DNA from: an uncultured Prevotellaceae bacterium | GTDB lineage: Bacteria > Bacteroidota > Bacteroidia > Bacteroidales > Bacteroidaceae | Length of the DNA: 6,778 nt | Direction: 5' to 3' | NCBI GenBank assembly: GCA_937892315.1 | Contig: CALAVF010000169.1 | Coordinates: 1 to 6,778 of the forward strand | Shown: positions 1 to 6,452 of the stretch, one piece after another | Layout of the letters: each line of letters starts with the position of its first letter | Position numbering within the stretch: the stretch's first letter is position 1 | The notes under the pieces: model-generated | The model's input: the letters and a program-made list of their open reading frames with translations, nothing else | What the model was told of the DNA's origin: nothing | The model's database searches: none | Made by a program: the position numbers and the translations under genes

Positions 1-1767
1 GTTGGCGAAGTCGTTGCTGATGCGGGGAGCCACAAATGAGTTGTAGGCAAGCGGTGCCTGACTCTCAATGGATGCACCGACATAGACGTTCGATGTAGCA
101 ATCTGCTGAGAGAGGATGACTTTCCCACCACCGCCAAGGAACTGAGCCACACCGCTCTTGCCTTTGGAGTGTTCGGCGGCACGTCCGTTTCTCATCAAGC
201 CTTCACGCTCCATGAAGGTGCCTTCGATGTCGCCACCGTAAGACACCGTGAAGTCGCCATATTTCCAAGTGTTGGTGGCGAATGCCTTGAGTTTGTTCAC
301 ATAAACATTATAATTATAGCCGAACTTGTCGCCTTCCTTGATGCTGGCACCACGCAGTTTGCCGTTCTCGTAGTGGAGGTTGTCGAGGTCGTTGAAATAT
401 TCGTTGGACGTAGAGCCATACTTGTTGAGCGAATAGTTGTCTTCGTCGTGAAAGGCTGTAGCACCCAACAGGTCTGCCATGGTCTTGTAGTGCATACCCT
501 TGGTTGAGTTCACATTGACACCGAAGATGTATTTGCCGTGTATGTTGAACTTGCCGTCGAGGATGCTGGAGAAGTTGAATGCCAACTGATTGTTGTGACG
601 CTTCTCCTGATAGTAGAGAGCATCCTTGCCTGTCTCGTTGTTTGCCTCATTCTGTGCGTAGAGTTGATCCCACTTCACCTGACGGTTAGCCTTTGATTCT
701 GTCCAGTAGTCGTAAAGATTCTGCCAAGTATCCAACACGCCAGGGTTCTCGCTGAGCCACTCTGGGTTGTTGTAGTTCTCGTTATAGACATTGAACACCG
801 AAGATGGCAGGTTCTTGTAGTAGTCAGGACGAGGATTGTAGGCATTGTTGTAGGACAGGGCAGTTGATGCGTAGTTCATCCACGTGAGTGCTGCCGTCGT
901 GGTGAGTTTCGTCTTGTCGTTGATGTTCCAGTCCCAAGTGAAGAGGGCAGAAGGGGAGAACTCTGTGACGACGCGTGAATTGCGGCGATGTCCGTTCTGG
1001 TATCCCCAGTAGGGGTTGTAATAGTGAGAGTTTGCCAAGTGGTAAGCCTCTTCGGTGGACGCACCTTGCTGACCACGCTCCGTGGGGGCACCCCAGATGT
1101 TGAGCGAAATGGCATGGCTGTCGCCCAGTCGTTTCTCGGCTCCGAGCATGAAGGAGAAACTGTTGTAGAACGTACCCTCAATGTTGCCTCGGTCTGCGTA
1201 GCGATAGGCGACACTTCCCATGAAAGCCCATCCGCTCGGAAGCAGTCCCGTGGCGTAAGTATATCCCAGGCGGGCATAGTAGTTGCGGTTGGTCAGCGAG
1301 AAGATGGCTTTGCTGCCAGGGGCATAGTGGCTTGCTCGCAGGTCAGTGTTGGTGGCACCTCCGAGCGGTGAATACGAGAAGTTGTTGTCGTCATAGAGCG
1401 ATACGCCTTCCTTGTTGCGAGTGGCGTCGTTGAGACCGCCGGTGATGCCAGAGAAACTGAATCTGCCGTTTTCCACATTGTTCAGTTTGACGCCGTTGAA
1501 GTAGTTGCCCACATACGCATTGTCGAGCGCACGATACTTGAAGCGCATCGCACTCCATGTGTATCCTACTTCGTTCAGGTAGGGGTCTTTCTTGCTTGAC
1601 ACCAATGTGACAGTATTGGCGGCTTCGGCATCTTCGTCAATCTGACCTTCGGTGAGCGAGAAGTCAAAATCATCTCCTGTGCTCAGCGTGTCAGTCTTGA
1701 CTTCCTGCGCCATCGCACCTGCCGAGATGCAAAGGGCAGCAGCCATAAGTTTTACACCTTTACTCAT
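1..1767 (-). CDS. TonB-dependent outer-membrane receptor, C-terminal part outside the window
   Basis: The frame is open from the ATG at 1767 to the window edge, giving 589 residues and no stop. Residues 1-20 form a signal peptide (MSKGVKLMAAALCISAGAMA, probable cleavage before QEV). An acidic linker follows (about 21-52), then a plug-like region (about 53-140, including YFNGVKLNNVENG and SPLGGATNTDLRAS). From about 150 onward come alternating aromatic/hydrophobic strands typical of a 22-stranded barrel (for example NYYARLGYTYATG and GWAFMGSVAYRYADRG), with long Asn/Tyr-rich loops. Known receptors of this kind bind a substrate outside the cell and import it with TonB/ExbBD energy; I expect roughly 300 more residues. 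There is no N-terminal carboxypeptidase-like domain and no sign of a SusD partner here, so I would not call it SusC. No clear TonB box is visible; DTLS at 26-29 is a weak candidate. The ATG is chosen because the signal peptide begins there. The substrate cannot be read from the sequence. Confidence 0.88.
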   Translation of the reverse strand, partial: MSKGVKLMAAALCISAGAMAQEVKTDTLSTGDDFDFSLTEGQIDEDAEAANTVTLVSSKKDPYLNEVGYTWSAMRFKYRALDNAYVGNYFNGVKLNNVENGRFSFSGITGGLNDATRNKEGVSLYDDNNFSYSPLGGATNTDLRASHYAPGSKAIFSLTNRNYYARLGYTYATGLLPSGWAFMGSVAYRYADRGNIEGTFYNSFSFMLGAEKRLGDSHAISLNIWGAPTERGQQGASTEEAYHLANSHYYNPYWGYQNGHRRNSRVVTEFSPSALFTWDWNINDKTKLTTTAALTWMNYASTALSYNNAYNPRPDYYKNLPSSVFNVYNENYNNPEWLSENPGVLDTWQNLYDYWTESKANRQVKWDQLYAQNEANNETGKDALYYQEKRHNNQLAFNFSSILDGKFNIHGKYIFGVNVNSTKGMHYKTMADLLGATAFHDEDNYSLNKYGSTSNEYFNDLDNLHYENGKLRGASIKEGDKFGYNYNVYVNKLKAFATNTWKYGDFTVSYGGDIEGTFMEREGLMRNGRAAEHSKGKSGVAQFLGGGGKVILSQQIATSNVYVGASIESQAPLAYNSFVAPRISNDFAN

Positions 1768-1814
1768 AGTTGTGTGTGAAGTTGTTTTTATTTTTTGTTA
1801 TTTAGTATTCGTTA

Positions 1815-1822
1815 CAAATCTA
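1815..1822 (-). promoter_or_regulatory. Probable -7 box of the receptor promoter
   Basis: Read on the minus strand the site is TAGATTTG, an exact match to the Bacteroides primary-sigma -7 consensus TAnnTTTG. It lies 47 bases upstream of the receptor ATG, leaving a short A-rich leader. A matching -33 TTTG is not evident at the usual distance; the bases there read TGGG. The match and position are visible; its use as a promoter is inferred. Confidence 0.5.
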
Positions 1823-1908
1823 CTACTTTTTTTAACGATTCCCATGACATTTTCAAGAAAAAATAGTTTTTCTGGCAAAAACTTGCTGTCCAACTCGTTT
1901 TTTTTTAT

Positions 1909-1916
1909 GATATTTG
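1909..1916 (+). promoter_or_regulatory. Possible -7 box of the nuclease gene promoter
   Basis: GATATTTG differs from the Bacteroides -7 consensus TAnnTTTG at one position and lies 31 bases upstream of the ATG at 1948. A CTTG at 1882-1885, 23 bases further upstream, could serve as a weak -33 element (consensus TTTG). The surrounding region is AT-rich with T runs. The leader before the ATG is A-rich (ACAAAAAAGACAGACAACC) and has no Shine-Dalgarno sequence, which is usual in Bacteroidetes. Confidence 0.35.
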
Positions 1917-1947
1917 CAAGAACTAAAAACAAAAAAGACAGACAACC

Positions 1948-3003
1948 ATGAGAAAAACGATCCTTACCGCAGTAGCAGTGTTGATGGCACTTGTGCTGAT
2001 GACCGCATCACGTCCAGAGGGCGATTCCCGCACCGTTTATGCTGGCATTGCCTTCTATAATCTCGAAAACCTTTTCGACACCATCGACGACCCCACAAAG
2101 AACGACGAAGACTTCACGCCGAATGGCTCCTACTATTGGGGCACCATGCAGTACACACACAAACTGCACAACCTGTCGGCTGTGCTCTCTCGGCTGTGTA
2201 CCGACCGTGTCAGAGGTGGTGCCGCATTCATCGGATTGGCAGAGGTGGAGAATGCCACCGTGCTGGAAGACCTGTGCAATGAACCCGAACTGAAAGAGAA
2301 GGGACTGCAGTTTATCCACTACGAGGGCGAAGACGGAAGAGGTATTGATGTGGCAGCACTCTATAACCCCAAAATGTTCAAGCCCAAGCACAGCGAACTG
2401 ATTCCTGCAACGGGTTATCGGGCATTGAGCGGCGGATATGCCACACGTGGCGTCTTGCACATCGAAGGCAACATGCTGGGCGAGAATTTCCACTTCCTGG
2501 TCAATCACTGGCCAAGCCGCAGGTCGGAAAGTTCTGCCCGTGAATTTCTGGGACGCATCGTGCGTCAGATTGTTGACTCTATCCAGCAGGTGGAGCCCGA
2601 TGCCCGCATCGTCATCATGGGCGACTTGAACGACGACCCCGACAACAAGTCCATCACAAAGGCACTGGGGGCGAAACTGAACAAAAAGAAGATTTCCTCG
2701 CCTCAAGACCTCTATGACCCGTGGTACAAAATCCTCCGCAAGAAGGGGCAGGGCACTCTGATGTATGATGGAATGTGGAATCTCTTCGACCAGATTATCT
2801 TCACCGCCAACATTTTCAACGGGAACCGTTCGTCCTTCACCTTCTTCAAGAACGAAATTTTCCGTCCCGAATGGATTACCAATACCTCCGGAAAATTGAA
2901 GGGTGCCCCCAAACGCACCACCGAATCCGGTGTTTGGAAAGATGGCTACAGCGACCACTTCCCCACACAGATTTATTTGGTGAAGGAGATAACAAAGCCT
3001 TGA
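1948..3003 (+). CDS. Secreted endonuclease/exonuclease/phosphatase-family hydrolase
   Basis: The 351-residue product begins with a signal peptide (MRKTILTAVAVLMALVLMTA) lacking a lipobox cysteine, so periplasmic or extracellular release is expected. The rest is one EEP (DNase I-like) domain with its motifs in order: FYNLENLFD (N38, E40), GLAEVEN (E99, metal-binding Glu), GIDVA at 132-136, NHWPSRR (H187), MGDLNDDP (D226, N228), FDQI (D281) and YSDHFPTQ (D336, H337). Family members are metal-dependent phosphodiesterases or phosphatases acting on nucleic acids, phosphoinositides or sphingomyelin; the substrate here cannot be told from motifs alone. All expected catalytic residues are present, so it is probably active. 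The length is typical of secreted Bacteroidales members. It is transcribed divergently from the TonB-dependent receptor, which suggests (inference) that it processes a phosphate-containing substrate connected with that receptor. Its last codons and stop lie inside a terminator hairpin. Confidence 0.9.
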   Translation: MRKTILTAVAVLMALVLMTASRPEGDSRTVYAGIAFYNLENLFDTIDDPTKNDEDFTPNGSYYWGTMQYTHKLHNLSAVLSRLCTDRVRGGAAFIGLAEVENATVLEDLCNEPELKEKGLQFIHYEGEDGRGIDVAALYNPKMFKPKHSELIPATGYRALSGGYATRGVLHIEGNMLGENFHFLVNHWPSRRSESSAREFLGRIVRQIVDSIQQVEPDARIVIMGDLNDDPDNKSITKALGAKLNKKKISSPQDLYDPWYKILRKKGQGTLMYDGMWNLFDQIIFTANIFNGNRSSFTFFKNEIFRPEWITNTSGKLKGAPKRTTESGVWKDGYSDHFPTQIYLVKEITKP

Positions 3004-3026
3004 TGCAATCGCATCAAGGCTTTGTT
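2991..3026. terminator. Bidirectional intrinsic terminator between convergent genes
   Basis: The left arm AACAAAGCCTTGATGC (2991-3006), loop AATC (3007-3010) and right arm GCATCAAGGCTTTGTT (3011-3026) form a perfect 16-bp stem with a 4-base loop. The arms begin with AACAAAG and end with CTTTGTT, so a T-rich run follows the GC-rich core in both directions. It serves the plus-strand nuclease gene, whose TGA (3001-3003) is inside the left arm. It also serves the minus-strand small gene, whose stop is only 7 bases away. Pairing is seen directly; the terminator function is inferred. Confidence 0.85.
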
Positions 3027-3033
3027 TGCAGTA

Positions 3034-3201
3034 TTACCAAAGAAAATCGTCTAAGATTTGCTCGGTTGGGTCATCAATTCGTTCCTTACTGTCGAACACA
3101 TCGGTGTCGGTGCCCTGACTTACAACACATATTGATGTTGGTGGCATCTCTATCACCTGCATCTCTGGAGCAACATATTTCTTTTTTTCCATTGTTTCCA
3201 T
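3034..3201 (-). CDS. Small peptide of the KKKYxxPEMxVIEM type, function unknown
   Basis: This 55-codon frame starts at the ATG at 3201 and ends with TAA at 3034-3036. The product begins METMEKKKYVAPEMQVIEM, continues through SICVVSQG (single Cys at 25), then becomes acidic (TDTDVFDSKERIDDP) and ends ILDDFLW. Short proteins with a basic start, a KYxxPxMxVxE segment and an acidic or polar tail recur in Prevotella and relatives as I recall them; no function is established that I can name. There is no signal peptide or membrane segment. It begins 8 bases after the stop of the beta-helix gene, so it is almost certainly on the same transcript. The start context is duplicated: ACAATGGAA occurs twice in tandem (3204-3196 and 3195-3187), placing a second in-frame ATG at 3192. 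That second start would give 52 residues beginning MEKKKY, closer to the usual beginning of such peptides. Either start is possible. Confidence 0.72.
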   Translation of the reverse strand: METMEKKKYVAPEMQVIEMPPTSICVVSQGTDTDVFDSKERIDDPTEQILDDFLW

Positions 3202-3209
3202 TGTTTTGA

Positions 3210-3356
3210 TTATTGAATGTAAACTTTGCGAACCTCGCCATTCTTAAACTTCACGATGTTCACCCCTTTGACAAGAGCGTTCAATCTTGTGCCGTTCAGC
3301 GAGTAATATCCCTCCACATCTTCAACCATATTGATGACATGGGCGATGCCTGTTGC
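3210..3356 (-). other. C-terminal sorting-like tail of the beta-helix protein
   Basis: Residues about 1033-1080 follow an acidic linker (TDEDEEDATG) and consist of short beta strands: GYYSLNGTRLN, KGVNIVKF and a terminal VRKVYIQ. This pattern (Y-x-LNG-x-R then GVNIV then a basic end) is like the tails of many secreted Prevotella and Bacteroides proteins and is reminiscent of type IX secretion C-terminal domains. Whether this organism has that secretion system cannot be seen here. Confidence 0.45.
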
Positions 3357-6300
3357 ATCCTCTTCATCCTCGTCAGTGATGACGAAACGCAACTTGGAGT
3401 AATCTGCATTGCCATCTCGTGAAGTCAATGTGATGTACCAACGATAGGCACCAAGAGTAGCACTTGCACTGGCATTCCAGCATATCTGACCGCCGCTCAT
3501 GCCAAGGAACTCGTGTGCTGCGGTCGCATTTTTGGTGTCATACGTGCCATAGAAGTTATATGTATTCTTGGCAGTACTCATATCCAGACGGCTGCCATCA
3601 GCCTTGGCAAGCAGTTGCTTGCTGGTAGGCGTGAAGGTCATCGTTTCAGCGGCAGTCGGAACGATGAGGTATGGGCGATTGCCTTTCAGGGTGGCGCCTG
3701 ATGTCAGTTGTGTTACATAGAGATATACGGCATTTTCATCTGCCACAACACCTTCTTCTCCTGCTGCGGCAATAAAACTGATACGATAGAATGTAGCACC
3801 CTCACTTCCCGTGATGGTGTAGTCGAACGGAACGAACCATGCCTGGTATTTGTCCGTCTGGCTATCGCTGAATGTACGGTTGTAAGTGATGCTGTTGACA
3901 GTTTTGTTGGCATCAATCTGGTAAACAGAAGTGCCGTCGGTCAATGTAACATCAGAAGATTCAGAAAGACCTGCAGAGATGATGAATTCACTGAAATGGG
4001 CTGTAGTGATAGTCACCATTCCTGAACTAACTGTGCCAGTCAGCGTCTCATCGCTGTATCCTTCGCTTTTATGCAAAACATCGACACTTCCATCTGCAAG
4101 ACCAAGTTCGGACACGTCCAAAGTGAAAGTAAATGATGATCCAGATTGCAAGTTGTCATTGTCAATAGTCATGGTGGTGGAATTGACTTCTGTTTCATCT
4201 TTCTTCACAGTGATAAGGGCTTCTGGTTTCACATCGAAAGTGAGTGTTTTTGTTGTAGAAAGGCTTGCTACGGGTTCACTTGCATTGATGACCAATTCAA
4301 CCTCTACATTATACGTACCATCGCCGAGTTCTGCATCCACGCTTTCCTCTACGGCTGCTGCTACAATGTCTGTTACTTTTACGCTTTCGAGCGAGATAAC
4401 TCCTACAGCCTCTTCAGATGCAGCCACCTCTTCTGCTGTTGATGCAGAAACTGCAATGGTCACAGTTTGAGAGATAAGACTTTCGTTGTTACTATCTTTC
4501 ACCTCTTTGGTTGTAGAATAGGTGTTTTCTTGACCACCAACGGCAGTCACTTCTGCCTCTGTCACTTTCCCGACAATCCAAGTATCCACATCGTTTTCCG
4601 TTTTCTTTACAGCCTCATAGCCATCTTCTACAAATTCGCTCACATCGCTGCTATACGTACCGCCTTTTATGAAGCCTGTGATAGCCTCTTTGCCATCTCC
4701 ATACGCATAACTGGCAACAGCGTTGGCGTTGGTGCTGGTGAATGTACCGCCTGTGATGCTTACTGTTGGATCACCACCAGGATAACCACAGTTCTCAATC
4801 ACCAAGGCATCGCCTGTAGAGTTGACTCCGTTGTCATAATGAGCAAAATCTTCCTTAGCACCAGTACCATTGATTGTTCCACCTGTAATGGTTAGTGTTC
4901 CAGACTTTTGATAGACACCAGTGGAACCTGTGATGCTTCCTCCAGAAATAGTTGTAGTAGTCACACTTGGCAGATACACCGCAACCGTGTTTGATGTAAT
5001 CTGAGCACCTTCTTTGATGTTAATGCTTCCGCTTGTGGTTTTAGAACCGTTGGTTGCAACTGCAAAGTCATTCACACCATCAATAGTTCCTTCTACATTA
5101 AGAGTGTTTCCGCTATTCATCACAACAACACAACCTTTGATTGTGACTTTTGAACCGATATTGATGGTACAATTTTTACAACTTGGGTTTGCTCCAATAA
5201 CCGCATTTGCCGTTGTTCCATCGAAAACGCCTCCGCCGTCAGTTGAGGTGTCAGTAATGTTAAATGTCGTTCCCGCAGTTCTTAAAACGATTGCATCATA
5301 ACTTGAATCTTGAGTCGAAGTGAATGTGTGCCCATTCAAGTCTAATGTGATTGCACCTGACCCGCTTGAAGGTGTAGTTATACGAAGGGATCGATAGTCT
5401 TGTAATAATTGATAAGTTGTACCCATTGCCAAATTGGAGGGGAATGTTGAAAGGTAAGAAACATCGTCGCCCTTTGTTGCCTTAATTTTGGCAGCTTCCT
5501 GAGTGTATGTTGTCACTCCATCATCATCCGTTGTTCCTTTGGCAACAAACCCCTCATAACCTACTACTGTCACAGAATATCCATTCTTTTGTACTTTCAA
5601 TGTCTGATTAGCAGAAGTCATGGTGTACGCATCTACCACATTTCTCAAAAGTGTAATCGTGTTCTCGTTGGCAGCAGAGGCGGCATCGGAGAATGTGTCA
5701 TATTCTATTTCATTGATCTTGGCTTCTTTAGCAGAGGCGAACACATAACAATACTTGTTGTTGTCAGTATAGGTGCGAAGTGTACCCGTTTCTGCTGAGT
5801 TGATGGCAAAGATATTGTTCTCGTCAGAAATTTGTTTGTCCAATTTCACAACCACATCTTTGTGGAGGTAAATCTTCTTATTGTCGTTAGAAGTAATGGA
5901 GTAATTGCCCAGTGTTAGCGTTAGTGTACCACTTTGTTTGTCAAAATCAACATCATCGTTGAGTGTCACATCCTTAAGCAAAGTGATGGTTGTATAGGTA
6001 TGGTCTTCAATCGCATCCTTGAGCGTTGCAAATACAGCCCCTGTCATACTCGCTTCTGGCACAGCAGGAGTGTATTCATAACCATCCGTCACTTTCTTGC
6101 GGCAAATCTGCTTTCCTTCCACAGATGTGCTGAAATAGGTCGCAGTCTTTGATGTTTTTACTGTCACATTGTCTGCCAAAGCAAGAGAGTATTTACCCTT
6201 AGTGATAGAATAACTGCTCAAATTGAGCGTGAAACTTTTGGAACAATTGATGGTTTCGGTCAATGTGACCTTTGCCAGCAGCGTTACCTCGCTGTTCTCG

Positions 6301-6452
6301 TCGGATACAGCCTCAATGGCATCCTTCAACGTCGTGTACTCCGTTTCGCCCATTTTGGCAACATTGCCATCGGCAAATGCTGAACAAACGCCCAAGAAGA
6401 ATAGGGCGGCAAGGCATAAATGCCTGAGTCTGTTTGTTGTAGATTTTTTCAT
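3210..6452 (-). CDS. Large secreted repeat/beta-helix surface protein
   Basis: The 1080-residue product has a signal peptide (about 1-27, hydrophobic LCLAALFFLGVCSAFA, cleavage before DGN). Next come three related modules (about 34-97, 138-203, 246-305), each with a Y/F-x-T-hydrophobic-x-DA segment, an ITLL-type strand and a YSIT/YSVT strand. Residues about 345-630 look like a right-handed beta-helix, with rungs such as ITLDLNGHTF, TISGGSI, TITGGTI, SITGGTF and FIKGGTY, closing with DVSEFVEDGYEAV and DTWIVG. Residues about 630-826 look like beta-sandwich material ending VTITTAHFSEFIIS. After a further domain (about 835-1030) the C-terminus GYYSLNGTRLN...KGVNIVKFKNGEVRKVYIQ resembles Bacteroidetes C-terminal sorting-type tails. 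A surface adhesin or matrix protein, or a glycan-binding protein, is inferred; no catalytic motif is evident, though beta-helices can also be lyases. The start is set by the signal peptide; the leader is A-rich without Shine-Dalgarno. It is probably co-transcribed with the small downstream gene. Confidence 0.85.
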   Translation of the reverse strand: MKKSTTNRLRHLCLAALFFLGVCSAFADGNVAKMGETEYTTLKDAIEAVSDENSEVTLLAKVTLTETINCSKSFTLNLSSYSITKGKYSLALADNVTVKTSKTATYFSTSVEGKQICRKKVTDGYEYTPAVPEASMTGAVFATLKDAIEDHTYTTITLLKDVTLNDDVDFDKQSGTLTLTLGNYSITSNDNKKIYLHKDVVVKLDKQISDENNIFAINSAETGTLRTYTDNNKYCYVFASAKEAKINEIEYDTFSDAASAANENTITLLRNVVDAYTMTSANQTLKVQKNGYSVTVVGYEGFVAKGTTDDDGVTTYTQEAAKIKATKGDDVSYLSTFPSNLAMGTTYQLLQDYRSLRITTPSSGSGAITLDLNGHTFTSTQDSSYDAIVLRTAGTTFNITDTSTDGGGVFDGTTANAVIGANPSCKNCTINIGSKVTIKGCVVVMNSGNTLNVEGTIDGVNDFAVATNGSKTTSGSINIKEGAQITSNTVAVYLPSVTTTTISGGSITGSTGVYQKSGTLTITGGTINGTGAKEDFAHYDNGVNSTGDALVIENCGYPGGDPTVSITGGTFTSTNANAVASYAYGDGKEAITGFIKGGTYSSDVSEFVEDGYEAVKKTENDVDTWIVGKVTEAEVTAVGGQENTYSTTKEVKDSNNESLISQTVTIAVSASTAEEVAASEEAVGVISLESVKVTDIVAAAVEESVDAELGDGTYNVEVELVINASEPVASLSTTKTLTFDVKPEALITVKKDETEVNSTTMTIDNDNLQSGSSFTFTLDVSELGLADGSVDVLHKSEGYSDETLTGTVSSGMVTITTAHFSEFIISAGLSESSDVTLTDGTSVYQIDANKTVNSITYNRTFSDSQTDKYQAWFVPFDYTITGSEGATFYRISFIAAAGEEGVVADENAVYLYVTQLTSGATLKGNRPYLIVPTAAETMTFTPTSKQLLAKADGSRLDMSTAKNTYNFYGTYDTKNATAAHEFLGMSGGQICWNASASATLGAYRWYITLTSRDGNADYSKLRFVITDEDEEDATGIAHVINMVEDVEGYYSLNGTRLNALVKGVNIVKFKNGEVRKVYIQ
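5538..6353 (-). repeat. Three diverged protein-level modules in the beta-helix gene
   Basis: The encoded protein carries three copies of a module of about 60-70 residues. They begin EYTTLKDAIEAV (about residue 38), VFATLKDAIED (about 140) and EYDTFSDAASAA (about 250). Each then has a hydrophobic strand (VTLLAKVTL, ITLLKDVTL, ITLLRNVV) and later a strand of the type YSIT, YSIT or YSVT. The copies are clearly related in protein but diverged in DNA, which points to old duplication, not recent expansion. The third copy is the most divergent. Confidence 0.7.

Noticed and set aside
876..1371. Overlapping frames on both strands within the receptor region
   Set aside because: The receptor frame is continuous through this region with sensible barrel strands; the others are shadows.
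1..1767. Calling the receptor SusC with a polysaccharide utilisation locus
   Set aside because: There is no N-terminal carboxypeptidase-like domain, no SusD-like gene and no glycan-degrading enzyme in view.
1652..1951. 99-codon plus-strand frame overlapping the receptor start and the divergent promoter region
   Set aside because: It crosses the receptor signal peptide and the AT-rich promoter region. Its hydrophobic stretch comes from T-rich DNA.
2008..2958. 316-codon open frame on the minus strand opposite the nuclease gene
   Set aside because: It is antisense to a gene with complete family motifs, its translation has no recognisable domain, and long antisense frames are common opposite codon-biased genes.
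3931..4470. 179-codon plus-strand frame inside the beta-helix gene
   Set aside because: Ser/Thr/Val-rich translation is the mirror of Ala/Glu/Ser-rich codons on the coding strand; no domain or start signal.
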